Positions 22,471 through 32,295 of a DNA stretch of 64,000 nucleotides are shown here, in pieces (positions within the stretch are counted from its first letter, which is position 1; the number at the start of each line of letters is the position of its first letter). A program made the position numbers and the translations under genes. This stretch comes from Theropithecus gelada (taxonomy: Eukaryota; Chordata; Mammalia; Primates; Cercopithecidae): assembly GCF_003255815.1 (NCBI RefSeq), contig NC_037673.1, positions 160,744,793 to 160,808,792 of the forward strand. The letters run 5' to 3'. The notes beneath the pieces were generated by a model. The model made no database searches. It was not told the origin of the DNA and was given only the letters and a program-made list of their open reading frames with translations.

Positions 22471-22501
22471 AAAAAAAAAAAAACCAAAAAAAAAAAAAAA
22501 A
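22449..22501 (+). terminator. L1 polyadenylation signals and A tail
   Basis: Overlapping AATAAA hexamers at 22449-22458 are followed by an A-rich tail (22465-22501) broken by CC. This is the weak L1 terminator that also permits read-through and 3' transduction. No extra transduced DNA is seen before the right TSD. Confidence 0.9.
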
Positions 22502-22518
22502 GAAAATTCAAAGCTATT
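22502..22518. repeat. right L1 target-site duplication
   Basis: An exact copy of 17041-17057. Confidence 0.97.
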
Positions 22519-23118
22519 ATACCTTTCTTCTCATATATATACCATTTTCAAATATATATATAGTTTTCATATATATGGTTTACTTGAAGTAAGAATATGA
22601 ATATACTGTCTTTTATGAGTAAATAACAGGTTGTTATAGAGTACATATATGTGAGACTATTCTTTTCTAGAGACTATAAATTACAAAGTTTCATAGGATT
22701 ACAATATTTTCAAAAACTAAATGGTAAGATAATATCCTACTAAGTGTGAAAAGGCAGTAAATTTCAGGGAATAAAGAAAAATACTTGGTCTTCTATAAAG
22801 CACATATAGAAATAACCCTAAAATCATAGACTCTTCATAGCAGATTTTTCCTTTGAAATTCAAACACAAATTCATGTTCTGTCTCTCAAGTCTTCATCCA
22901 GATAAGCCTTCATCACAGGGAACAGAACAATGAGCCATCTTCCAGCGAAAAAAATAATTAAAGAAATTAAAATATGTATCTGGATATAGACGGTATTTAA
23001 CTCAACATATGTTAAAATGTATTGGTTAGTGTGCCTTCCCATAAAAGGATGAATGATTTTTCTCTCTTGGATGTATAAAGTAGAACTGAGTAGAAAGAGT
23101 GAATATGCTTTTAAAAAT
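22519..23118. other. unique AT-rich DNA
   Basis: No gene or repeat recognised. Short TA runs lie at 22550-22575. Confidence 0.5.
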
Positions 23119-23130
23119 GAGCACCACTGG

Positions 23131-23444
23131 GGTGGATGCGGAGGCTCATGCCTATAATCCCATCACTTTGGGAGGCTGAGGTGGGTGGATTACCTGAGGT
23201 CAGGAGTTCGAGACCAGCCTGGCCAACATGGTGAAAACCCATCTCTACCAAAAATACACAAAATTAGCCAGGCATGGTGGTGGGTAATCCCACCTACTTG
23301 GGAGGCTAATCCAAGCTACTTGGGAGGCTGAGGCAGGAGAATTGCTTGAACCAAGCAGGCGGAGGTTGCATTGAGCTGACATCGCACCATTGCACTCCAG
23401 CCTAAGCGACAGAGTGAGATTGTGTCTCAAAAAAAAAAAAAAAA
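23131..23444 (+). mobile_element. Alu with an internal 22-bp duplication
   Basis: A full dimeric Alu with TSD 'gagcaccactgg' (23119-23130) and 'gagccccactgg' (23445-23456), 11 of 12 matching. Within the second monomer a 22-bp unit is tandemly repeated (23286-23307 and 23308-23329, two mismatches), adding a second 'ctacttgggaggct'. The tail is 16 A. Confidence 0.95.
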
Positions 23445-23718
23445 GAGCCCCACTGGATTAGAGGAATAAAATTAAGTTGTCTTTGGAAAGGCAGCTTTAG
23501 ATTCCCAAAACATTGAATCACAAAGGCTAATGTTGATAAGGAGCTGGAGGCTGTGTTATGTTTAGGACAATATAAAGGTCTTTTAAAATATTTCTGGACC
23601 AAGATGGATTACTGGGCAAATATACCATTTCTGAAAATCAGTTTATCAAAGGAAACTAACAAAATCTACTATATTTTTGTGGATATAAAGGGAAATTTAA
23701 AGGTGAGGGTAGTGAGTG

Positions 23719-23763
<45 letters not shown>
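23719..23763. repeat. (TA)n(CA)n microsatellite
   Basis: About 23 bp of TA followed by about 22 bp of CA. It is a compound repeat, likely length-variable. Confidence 0.97.
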
Positions 23764-24159
23764 GCAAATCAGGCTCCAAAGATACCCTGAATGACGGAAA
23801 TGATGGGAGCAAATCTAGGAATTTTGAATTGATAATTTTCCATCTACATTCCCAACTAACATATGTGGAAGTGCAAATATAAAACAACATTGAGTTCTTT
23901 CTGTGGGACATAAACCTGAAATCAACAGTACCAGAGTGTTATGTGGTCACCATGAAATTTATCTGATATTACTTCATACTAATAGAGCTATGTTGTTCAC
24001 AAAAATACCTTGATAGACACTACATAATTGGGGTTGTGTTACTTACAAGGTGTTCTCCTTTACCCCTCATTTAGCTTGCAGCATGAGATCCAATCATACT
24101 AAACCGCAATCAGTTTCTTAAAGGCAACGTGTTCTCTTAGGAGGTGGAAAATAATTCTC
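23764..24159. other. unique DNA
   Basis: Nothing recognised. Confidence 0.5.
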
Positions 24160-24435
24160 CCCACTCCCTTGGGTTGAGCCTTCAGATTTCACCTTCAAGA
24201 CCCCGTGATCAAATCAGTTGTCCCCCTTATGTCTTCCCATTACGCTCTACTTGCCAATTCTATCCCTGATCACACTACTTTGTGGTTGTTGGCTGGCTTG
24301 TTTGACTTCTCCCATTAGACTGAACTCTATGGAGGCAGGGCCATGTCTATTCTGTGATCACATTTTCATCTTCTATTCCTAACAGAGTCCCTGGAACACA
24401 AATAGCTATGGAATAGAAGTATTTAAATAAGAAAA
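24160..24435 (+). mobile_element. L2 3'-end fragment
   Basis: Sense L2 3' end: 'cattagactgaactctatgg' then 'aggcagggccatgtctattc', 'cctaacagagtccctggaac' and a final 'atagaagtatttaaataa'. Order and spacing fit L2 (gactgtgagctccttgagggcaggg ... agcacagtgcctggcac). Confidence 0.6.
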
Positions 24436-25214
24436 GAGATTGTTCAGTCCACTCTGCCTGTGTAGACAACTGTAAAGAAGTGCTCCATTCTGAAACATTG
24501 CATGTAGTGTTAAGTACCTGGCTAAAAAGTGTACCTGGAGAAGAAGCTACCAATAGGGAGAGGGAAAATATTCTATATAATGACAGAATAAGAAAAGCAC
24601 TAGAAAGAATACAACATGCATTTTTTTTTTCCTCAGATGACTGTAAACTGTAGCATGGAAGAAAAATGAGATGTCTTCTATGTAGCATGATCAGATAACA
24701 TAGCTATTATTAATGGATAGAAGTAATAAAGAAATGGATTCTACTTCAGCATAAGCAAACATTGACTAATGATTAGCCCTGTCATAAAATGAAACCGGAT
24801 CTTGTGTCATAAATGTTGTTTTCATTAGGATGGCTACTATTGAGGGGAGGAATAGAAGGAATTGATGAAAGACCAGAAGTTTTCTCAGGCGTATTTAATA
24901 TTATGTGGGGTAACTAAGTTAAAGGAAAAAGCAGAAGAAATTGGAGTGACAGTTTTGTGACTGCTGTTGTATTTGGAGGTGACATTTGCCAAGCACTTAC
25001 TGAATACAGGCACCTCGCTAAAGCTTTACCACGAAAATGTTAGCATTTTCTAATATTAGGACTTGATATCTTGGAAATGTTCGAATTCCCTTTTGCTATG
25101 TGATTCTCCAGATCTGTTTCTAATTTTGTATTTCATTCTAATACATTTTTTAAAACTTAAGTGTTTTTATTTAATAAATCCTTACACAAAGCTATGTGTC
25201 AACAAATTTCTAAC
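24436..25214. other. unique DNA
   Basis: No gene seen. 'gccaagcacttactgaatac' near 24989 could be part of another MIR or L2 copy, but it is too short to call. Confidence 0.45.
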
Positions 25215-25435
25215 ACTTTGATAAAAATGAAATCATTTAATCCACATGGTGTGATTTTTATCCCTAATTTGCACAACTGAAGCATAGAGAGGTTAATAGT
25301 TTCTATGAGGTCACACAGGTGAAAACAGACAATGGTAGGACTCCAACCCCAGTTCTCTATAGGGCTGGGATCATCTGAAGGAGCACCTCCCAATCAAAGG
25401 GCCACGTGGGGGCACTAGTCCATTCTGTTTAACCA
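25215..25435 (-). mobile_element. MIR, antisense
   Basis: Antisense MIR: 'catttaatccacatggtgtg', 'gaagcatagagaggttaata', 'gaggtcacacaggtgaaaac' and 'ggactccaaccccagttct' in the expected order. Confidence 0.75.
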
Positions 25436-25967
25436 TTATATACTATTCTCTTATATGAACATGCTGATATAAAGCTTCCAAAGCCTTTATTCCAATTTGT
25501 GCTATTTTGTTTTAGGCATATGTTTTAGAAGAAACGTATCATCCCATGTTTGTAAATGTATCCAGCCTAATTATGCCTTTTAATTCATGAGCTTAGTTTG
25601 TTTACATTGATTTTCTTTATAGGTATATTTGAGTATATGTCTACAACCTTCTTTCACATTTTCTATTTGTGCCATTTTTTTCTTGACTGTGTTTTTTCTA
25701 TTTCTGCCTTTTTTTGAATTAAAGGTTTCCATATTCCCTCATTTACATATTTTTTCTCTCTGCAGATTTAGAAAAGACTGATTCTATATTTTAGTGTTAA
25801 CTTTAAAGTTTAATATCCGTGCTTAACAATATATTTTGATTTAATAATTTGATGACCAGATAATACTGCTATCTTTTCTTGAACATAATAACTTCAGTAT
25901 GTGTAAACTATTCTGTAATCATTTCTCAACAATTTATTGTTTATATTTTTCCTTAAGGACCACATAC

Positions 25968-26003
25968 ACAGACATGTACACATACACATACACATACATA
26001 AAA
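25968..26003. repeat. (CACATA)n-like simple repeat
   Basis: Imperfect ACACAT/ACATAC units. Confidence 0.7.
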
Positions 26004-26773
26004 TCATATATACAAGTTGTTAGCTACTGAGTATTATTAGTTGTCAGCTATTCTAAAATTATCTGTATTCACCATTATGTTTCTACTTAATGCTTTTCCT
26101 CTGGTTGCATTTTTCTTTTAATTAAAATTGATGCTTTAATAATTCCTTTACTAAGAATTTATTTGATGGACTCTTAATCTTTGTATGAATGATTTTAGCT
26201 AGAGATAATATTTTAAGCTGACAGTTATTTTCTCTCTAGGTTTTGAAAGCACTTCTTGCATTTATTTCAATTGCTAAGGACATTTTCCTTTGGTTTAATT
26301 CTTATTTTTTGCTAGTTAATATGATTTGTCTCTGAATTTTAAAAATTTCAGTTTAACATTCATGTGTACAGTTTCTCTATTATGTGTTTAGGTGGGAAGA
26401 TGTTTATCTATCCTGTTTAGTACTTGGAGTGCCTTCTGAATCAGAATCTCCATGTCCTACCTTGATTCTGAAAAGTTTATTACCAGGTATTTTTTCAAAT
26501 AGGACTTCCAGCTCATTTTTCTGAGACACTTACCAAACATATGCTGGAGCTCCCTATTTTATACTTTATATATCTTTAATTTTTTAATATTTATATGTTA
26601 GTGTTTCTGTGGTGTGTTCTGAGTAGATTCCTCAATATCATTTTGAAATTCAGTTAGTGTTCCCAATGGTGGCAGTTGTGTCGTGAGTTTGGTCTGTCTA
26701 CTGAGGTAAGTTTTTTGTTTTTGTTTTTGTAATTGTAGTGACTACATATTTCTTTATTAACAGTTCTTATGGG

Positions 26774-27058
26774 ACCTGTAATCCCAGCACTTTGGGAGGC
26801 CGAGACGGGTGGATCACGAGGTCAGGAGATCGAGACCATCCTGGCTAACACGGTGAAACCCCGTCTCTACTAAAAAATACAAAAAACTAGCCAGGCGAAG
26901 TGGCAGGCACCTGTAGTCCCAGCTACTCCGGAGGCTGAGGCAGGAGAATGGCGTGAACCCGGGAGGCAGAGCTTGCAGTGAGCTGAGATCCAGCCATCGC
27001 ACTCCAGCCTGGGTGACAGAGCCAGACTCCGTCTCACAAAAAAAAAAAAAAAAAAAAG
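26774..27058 (+). mobile_element. young 5'-truncated Alu of Old World monkey type
   Basis: It starts at about Alu nt 23 ('acctgtaatcccagcacttt') and ends in an A tail of about 19. It is flanked by TSD 'gttcttatggg' (26763-26773) and 'gtccttatggg' (27059-27069), 10 of 11. Right-monomer bases 'gagctgagatccagccatcg' (near 26979) and 'aggcgaagtggcaggc' match the cercopithecid AluYR pattern (gagatccggccactgc; gcgaggtggcggg) rather than human AluY (gagatcgcgccactgc). Low divergence elsewhere agrees with youth. Confidence 0.92.
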
Positions 27059-27246
27059 GTCCTTATGGGTTCCTCTCCTGTCTTCTTACTTGTATTTGAT
27101 CTCTGTTTCATTTAAAAAAACAGATGTGATTGTCATTTTTTCAGTTGAGCATTGTAAACTGTTAATTATTAATGAGTTTTACAACCTTATGCAGATGAAC
27201 ATTTCATATTGGGTGAATTCAGGTTCTGGTTGGTGATTTTGAGAGC

Positions 27247-27298
27247 TTTCTTCTTTCCTTCCTTCCTTCCCTTCCTTCCTTTCTTCCTTCCTCCCTCT
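27247..27298. repeat. (CCTT)n pyrimidine microsatellite
   Basis: Interrupted CTTC/CCTT units. It sits at the tail side of the partial Alu that follows, so it probably derives from that Alu's A tail. Confidence 0.95.
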
Positions 27299-27459
27299 TA
27301 TGCAGGCTGGCGCACAGTGGTAGCAATCAGGGCTCACTGCAGCCTGGACTTCCTGAGCTCAAGCCATCCTCCTGCCTTAGCTTCCTAAGTAGCTGGGACT
27401 ACAGGTACAACCATCACATCCAGCTAATTTTATCTTTTAATTTTTTGTACAGCTGGAGT
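27299..27459 (-). mobile_element. old partial Alu, antisense
   Basis: Right-arm Alu sequence in antisense ('gcaggctggcgcacagtggt' ... 'agctgggactacaggtacaa' ... 'cagctaatttta'). It then breaks off at a pyrimidine microsatellite that belongs to the tail of the next Alu. AluJ-like divergence. Confidence 0.85.
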
Positions 27460-27503
27460 CCTCCCCTCCCCTCCCCTCCCCTCTCCTCTCCTCTCCTCTC
27501 TTC
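27460..27503. repeat. (CCCCT)n/(CCTCT)n microsatellite
   Basis: Regular 5-bp units, CCCCT changing to CTCCT. It joins the tail side of the Alu at 27504. Confidence 0.95.
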
Positions 27504-27783
27504 TGACAGAGTCTTGCTTTGTCACCCAAGCTGGAGTGTAGTGCTGCGATCTCGACTCACTGCAACCTCTGCTTCCTGGGTTCAAGTGATTCTTATGCCT
27601 CAGCCTCCCAAGTAGCTGAGACTACAGGCACATGCCACCACGCCCGGCTAATTTTTGTATTTTTTATAGAGACAGGTTTTCACCATGTTGGCCAGGTTGG
27701 TCTCAAACTCCTGACCTCAAGTGATCCGCCCACTTCAGCCTCCCAAATTGCTGGGATTACAGGTGTGAGCCACCATGCCCGGC
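27504..27783 (-). mobile_element. Alu, antisense
   Basis: A full dimer from 'tgacagagtcttgctttgtc' to 'gccaccatgcccggcc'. It is nested in or adjoining the older partial Alu. Confidence 0.95.
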
Positions 27784-27878
27784 CTTATTTTTCTTACCTT
27801 TCTTCAGCCGTTTTGGAACTTGTGTTGTCAGGTTTGTTTTGTGTGTGTGGGAGATTCTTTGTGGTTTTTATGTTTCCG

Positions 27879-28181
27879 GTTTTTTTTTTTTTTTTTTTGA
27901 GATGAAATTTCTCTCTTGTTGCCCAGGCTGGAGTGCAATGGCACGATTTCTCCTCACTGCAGCCTTTGCCTCCCGGGTTCAAGCGATTCTCCTGCCTCAG
28001 CCTCCCGAGTAGCTGAGATTACAGGCATGCGCCACCACGCACAGTTAATTTTGTATTTTTAGTAGAGACGGGGTTTCTCCATGTTGGTCAGGCTGGTCTC
28101 ACACTCAGATCACTCAGGTCATCCGCCCGCCTCAGATTCCCAAAGTGCTGGGATTACAGGTGTGAGACACCGAGCCGGGCC
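27879..28181 (-). mobile_element. Alu, antisense
   Basis: A full dimer with T-run tail 27881-27898 and 5' end near 'gtgagacaccgagccgggcc'. One A/B-box-side region is disturbed ('ctcacactcagatcactcag' instead of ctcgaactcctgacctcag). Confidence 0.95.
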
Positions 28182-29159
28182 TACGTTTCCGTTTTAAAAT
28201 TAATCAGTTTGTTGGTTTGCCTCCAGCTTGCTCTCTGGTGCTTATTCAAGAATCGGGTTTTAGAGTAAATGTTTGCTACTCTGGCTCACGGGAAAGTAAC
28301 AGAGATGGCCACTAAGCAAGGCGGGAATTCGATTCATTTCTTACCTTTGAAAGTGTGACTTTCTGTTTTCATAATTCCACAAGTTCACATAATCTGTAGC
28401 CTGAGAGAGCGAAATTTTTTTGTTTTGTTAAGCCTCCTCTAATAAGCAGCAAGAGCTCTGGGCATCCAATCTTTGCTATAATATGCAGTAGGTCTGGCTC
28501 TATACATCCGTATATGGGAGTACTTTTAATTCCAATGGCCTCAGAGAAACTGGCCTGTTGTTACTGCCTGCTTTGGAGCTTTTAATCCCAGAAGGCCGGA
28601 GGATGTAGTCCTACTCATCTACTTATATTTATGGCTCATGAAAATGTCTGTCCAGTTTTTAAAGCCAGCTCTATCTTTCACATTTTGTCTTTTTCTGTTT
28701 TATCTACAGTTGCTTTGTAATGGGGGCAGAGGTTGCATCATAGCATGATTTTACTGTCTTCCTGGCATGAAATAATGTCTTACTCATCAATTCATCATCT
28801 GTGCTTGCTTTTGTTTATGATCAGGGAGACTTACTACTTATATTTATGTTAGGATAGTGATAAAAAAAACAGAATTGGACTTAAAACATAGTAACATGGT
28901 AGTGCTACTGAAAAGTCAAATACACAAACACTATATAGTAGATTGAATAGAACAGAGCAGTGGGGAAACAGTCATCATGGTGTATTCAAGTTTGCACCAG
29001 CAAACTGAACTCAGTTTGACAATCACTTTCTAAATGGTGATTCGGTTTCAACAACACAACAGCTTCTGTGTTAAAAAAAAAAAAAAAAAAAAAAAGTATT
29101 ATTATTGATCTGCATACTATTGGTATAGTTGTTTTCTTTGTAGTCACTTTATAAATGTC
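28182..29159. other. unique DNA with an A23 tract
   Basis: No gene recognised. A run of 23 A at 29073-29095 could be the tail of a further sense-strand retrocopy ending at 29072, but I cannot identify the upstream sequence or a TSD. Confidence 0.45.
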
Positions 29160-29670
29160 TTTTTTTTTTTTTTTTTTTTTGGGAGATATGTGTGCCTTTA
29201 TTAGCGGAGCCACTACTTGAAGGGAGTGAAGTGGAAGGAGTGGGTGGCCCCGATGCCAGGCCAGCCATGCTTCACGGGCTTGTAGGTGATGGAGAACTCA
29301 CCCAGGTAGTGGCTGATCATCTCCGGCTTGATCGCCACCTGGTTGAAGGTCTTGCCATTGTACACGCCCATCCTGCTGCCCACCATCTTGGGCGGGATGA
29401 TCATGTCCCGCAGGTGCGTTTTCAGTACTTCCGGCTTCTCCATGGGCGGAGCCTCCTTCTTGGCCTAGCACACGCGCCTCAGCAGCCAGTGCTGCTTGCG
29501 CCTCAGCGTTCCGCCGCAGGCCGGGGTTCTGCCGCCGCGGCTGGCGTGCACTGTACAGCTGCCTCGGCTACTCGCAGGACATGTCCAGCAGCTGGCCCAG
29601 GTCCACACCGCGGTAGGTGAACTTGCAGAAGGTCCACTTCTTCTGCTCTACCTCTGCCATCTTGCCGGAT
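29160..29670 (-). pseudogene. RPS15: processed pseudogene of ribosomal protein S15
   Basis: An intronless minus-strand copy of RPS15 mRNA: a short 5'UTR piece (ATCCGGCAAG), the ATG at 29660-29658, the stop at 29215-29213, a brief 3'UTR with AATAAA, and a 21-base A tail (T run 29160-29180). It is dead: one Lys codon is lost near the N-terminus, codon 31 is TAG (29570-29568), and an insertion of about 13 bp near 29480-29500 shifts the frame. The last 76 codons (29443-29213, starting MEKPEVLKTH, including GVYNGKTFNQV) remain open and closely match RPS15. Its GC- and CpG-rich look comes from the parent mRNA. A weak TSD may exist (near 29146 and 29669, about 9 of 12). S15 belongs to the small ribosomal subunit. 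This copy has no promoter of its own. Confidence 0.95.
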
Positions 29671-29864
29671 ACTCTGAAAATGATTACATAAGTGCCAGAG
29701 TCCTTCACATACAGATTTTAACCTAGTTCTGCATATGCTTTTAATTAGCTGATATATTAAAAACAGTGTAAGTAATTTTGTTCCCTTCAAGGAATCCTCA
29801 ACTTTGAGTAACGCTGGATTACGTGAGCTAAACCTCGTAATTATGTGAGAAAGGCTAAGTATTG

Positions 29865-29990
29865 GTTTTGTTTCCCACATTTACATGAGGAAATTGAGGC
29901 ACAATGTTAATTGTCACAAGGTCAAGTAACTGGCAAGGGGCAGGCCAAGATAGAAATCTGTTTCCAGAACTCTTGTGCTTAATGACTAAG
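29865..29990 (-). mobile_element. MIR, antisense
   Basis: 'catgaggaaattgaggcaca' then 'cacaaggtcaagtaactggc' and 'tttccagaactcttgtgctt' follow antisense MIR. Confidence 0.65.
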
Positions 29991-30205
29991 AAGGGTGCGC
30001 AGATGCAAGGGCCAGACAGGGAAATAAGAGATCCATTTGTACCAATAGCATGGAAGATTGACTTTGTTTCAGAGAGTTGCGTTTCTTCATAAAAACTTCA
30101 GGATTAACCCACCTCACATATTTTCTCCAAAGTTTTAGTTATGTATTAGATTTAAGAATAGACTGAACCTGGGCTCCCCACTGCACAAGGTAAAAAACTG
30201 AGAGA

Positions 30206-30502
30206 GGCTGGGCACAGTGGCTCATGCCTGTAATCCCAGCACTTTGGGAGACCAAGGTAGGCGGATCACCTGAGGTCAGAAGTTTGAGATCAGCCTGGGC
30301 AACATGGTGAAACCCTATCTCTACTAAAAATACAAAATCAGCTGGGCGTGGTGGTGGGTGCCTATAATCCCAGCTACTCGGGAGGTTGAGGCAGGAAAAT
30401 CGTTGGAACCTGGAGGCGGAGGTTGCAGTGAGCCAAGATGGCACCACTGCACTTCAGCCTGGGCAACAGAGCAAGACTCCGTCTCAAAAAAAAAAAAAAA
30501 AA
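30206..30502 (+). mobile_element. Alu, sense
   Basis: A full dimer from 'ggctgggcacagtggctcat' to an A tail of about 18. No convincing TSD. Confidence 0.95.
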
Positions 30503-30604
30503 GGAGAAGAAAAGGTAAACCAAATGATGTACGAAGATATTACAACATATAGAAAATAATTAAACATCATCGGTCACTCAAAATACATCCTGGGCTCAAC
30601 ACTC

Positions 30605-30750
30605 AACATAGTAATGGTAAATACACGAGGTGATGGACACCCCAAATACCTTGACTGGATCATTGTCCACTCTGTGCATGGGACCAAATATCACATGTAT
30701 GCCATAAATATCTAAAATAGTATCTATCAAGAAAAAACTTAATGGACACA
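30605..30750 (+). mobile_element. old L1 3'-end fragment
   Basis: 'cgaggtgatggacaccccaa', 'atattacatgtatgcc'-like text and 'ccataaatatctaaaatagt' follow the L1M/L1PB 3'UTR pattern (gaggtgatggatatgttaat ... cccataaatatgtacaa). Confidence 0.55.
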
Positions 30751-31681
30751 CAAAATAATACATAATGTGGTTGTTCTTAAAATTGGTTTTACTCTATGCT
30801 TCTTTACTTATAAAGCCAAGTATTTTTAGATCCAGAGAAATTTTCAACATTTCTAAGAGTAACATTAGCAGTAGATGAGTATTGTAAGTGTGACTCTTTA
30901 TGTGTGATTTTAAAATGGTTTAAGTAAAGGACTGACATTCAGGTTTTCTGAAATTACATATTTATAAAACTACTGTAGAAAAATTTATGGTGACAATATT
31001 GTTTGAGTAGAAAGTCAAAATTTCATTGAATATGAAGTTGGTATAATACTATTACAAGCTGCCTTTATCTGTTGAGTTTTGACTGTTATAATCAATTTAA
31101 AATATAACTTTTCTTTTTGGAATTATAATAAATACAATTCTTACTTTAGATAAATCATTTGTCACACTTGTAAGATCACTTCACAGGGAAAAATGTTCTT
31201 TGTCTTCTCTATTTTTTTACTGGAAGAAATGATGTACTTTTTCAAGTTTTGCTAAGAACTCTTCAATAATAACAAACATTTGATGTTAAAAGATTGACAT
31301 TAAATGCTTAATATTATTAATATATAAAATACTGTGTCATATCTTGTGGAAGAGAGAGAAAAACAGTTTGTGAAAAGATATTGCTTCTTGCATATAACCA
31401 TATTTCTGCTCCTCAGTAATCTTAATTTCAATGTTGTAAAGCATGTCTTTATTATTATCAAGAAAAGGCATACTCTAGACCCAAAATTTGGTCAGATGAC
31501 CCTTACCTCAGATTTTCAATCACTGCTCTAAGAAGGCAGATAGATAACTGTTAAAATTTGGATAAAAATGAAATAAAAATACAGTTAAGTATTATGTTTC
31601 AACCAAGGCACATGCCAAGAGATATACAAATCATTTGTAGAATGATTTGGGTCTGGTGCCATAGACTCTAAAGAATATTCA
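30751..31681. other. unique AT-rich DNA
   Basis: No gene or named repeat seen. Confidence 0.5.
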
Positions 31682-31983
31682 GGCCAGGCACGGTGGCTCA
31701 CGCCTGTAATCCCAGCACTTTGGGAGGCCGAGGCGGGCAGATCACGAGGTCAGGAGATCAAGACCATCCTGGCTGACATGGTGAAACCCCGTTTCTACTA
31801 AAAATACAAAAAAAAAAATTAGCCAGGCGTAGTGGTGGGCGCCTGTAGTCCCAGCTACTCAGAAGGCTGAGGCAGGAGAATGGCGTGAACCTGGGGGGCG
31901 GAGCTTGAAGTGAGCCGAGAACGCGCCACTGCACTGCAGCCTGGGAGACAGAGTGAGACTCCGTCTCAAAAAAAAAAAAAAAA
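31682..31983 (+). mobile_element. AluY-like element, sense
   Basis: A full dimer with Y-type features ('gatcacgaggtcaggagatc', 'ggagaatggcgtgaacc'), an expanded middle A run and a 16-base tail. The possible TSD (7 of 8, 'aatattca'/'aaaattca') is weak. Unlike the Alu at 26774, it has the ordinary 'gcgccactgcac' bases. Confidence 0.95.
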
Positions 31984-32114
31984 TTCAGCAATATTGTATA
32001 CTCTGCTGGTTGCTTGATACTCAGATGTAAAGATGTTGATAACAATGGAAAGCAGATAGCACATGTTTACTTTTCAAAATATATCTGTCACGGAGGTAGC
32101 GTGTTCACCTACTG

Positions 32115-32295
32115 ATAAGTTTGCCAGACTTGGCAAATTAAAATACAGGAGACTCAGTTCAAATCAGTTACATTTTAGAAAAACAACAAAAAGAGTTATA
32201 TGTGGAATACACTTATTCTAAAATTTTTAATCATTGTTTTTCTGAAATTGAAATGTAACTGGGTATCCTGTGTTTTATCTGTCAACTGTAACTAC
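32115..32295. repeat. imperfect palindromic, MITE-like element
   Basis: The left arm ('ttgccagacttggcaaatta' ... 'aatacaggagactcagttc' ... 'tagaaaaacaac') is mirrored by the right arm ('cattgtttttctgaaattga' ... 'taactgggtatcctgtg' ... 'ttatctgtcaac'). This gives an interrupted hairpin of roughly 180 bp. The build suggests a fossil non-autonomous DNA transposon. I cannot name the family. Confidence 0.55.

Larger units (their letters stand above)
17058..22501 (+). mobile_element. young LINE-1 with both ORFs intact and a spliced 5'UTR
   Basis: An autonomous non-LTR retrotransposon. It begins with the canonical 5' end (GGGGGCGGAGCAAGATGGCC), carries ORF1 and ORF2 separated by a 63-bp spacer, then a 3'UTR with a G-rich tract, and ends in an A tail of about 37 bases interrupted by CC. 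Perfect TSDs flank it. The 3'UTR ('gactcgggaaggggaacatc', 'ccggggcctatcatgggg') and ORF1 coiled coil are of the Old World monkey L1 type, not the human L1PA1-3 type. The 5'UTR is 278 bp instead of roughly 0.9 kb, because the part between a known splice donor position and a CAG acceptor-like site is missing. No frameshift or stop was found in either ORF. Confidence 0.97.
25440..27246 (-). mobile_element. degenerate old L1, antisense, carrying a younger Alu
   Basis: The T-rich plus strand follows the antisense of old L1 coding DNA: 'tttcaaataggacttccagctc' (abridged), 'accaaacatatgctggagct' and 'tgttctgagtagattcctca' echo the L1M/HAL1 region (attatttcttcaaat ... cctctccttctgggactcc). It is interrupted by the Alu at 26774-27058. 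Limits are vague and frames are lost. Confidence 0.4.

Noticed and set aside
27519..27905. 128-aa frame with 'GFHHVGQVGL'-type peptides, and the many like it elsewhere
   Set aside because: Typical peptide of antisense Alu sequence, not a gene.
29213..29443. 76-aa frame as a working RPS15 fragment
   Set aside because: It is the surviving 3' half of a processed pseudogene with an upstream stop and frameshift and no promoter.
29192..29620. 142-aa plus-strand frame over the RPS15 copy
   Set aside because: Antisense shadow of the GC-rich retrocopy; the real homology is on the minus strand.
30187..30522. 'aaggtaaa' as TSD for the Alu at 30206
   Set aside because: The left copy does not adjoin the Alu 5' end, so the match is likely chance.
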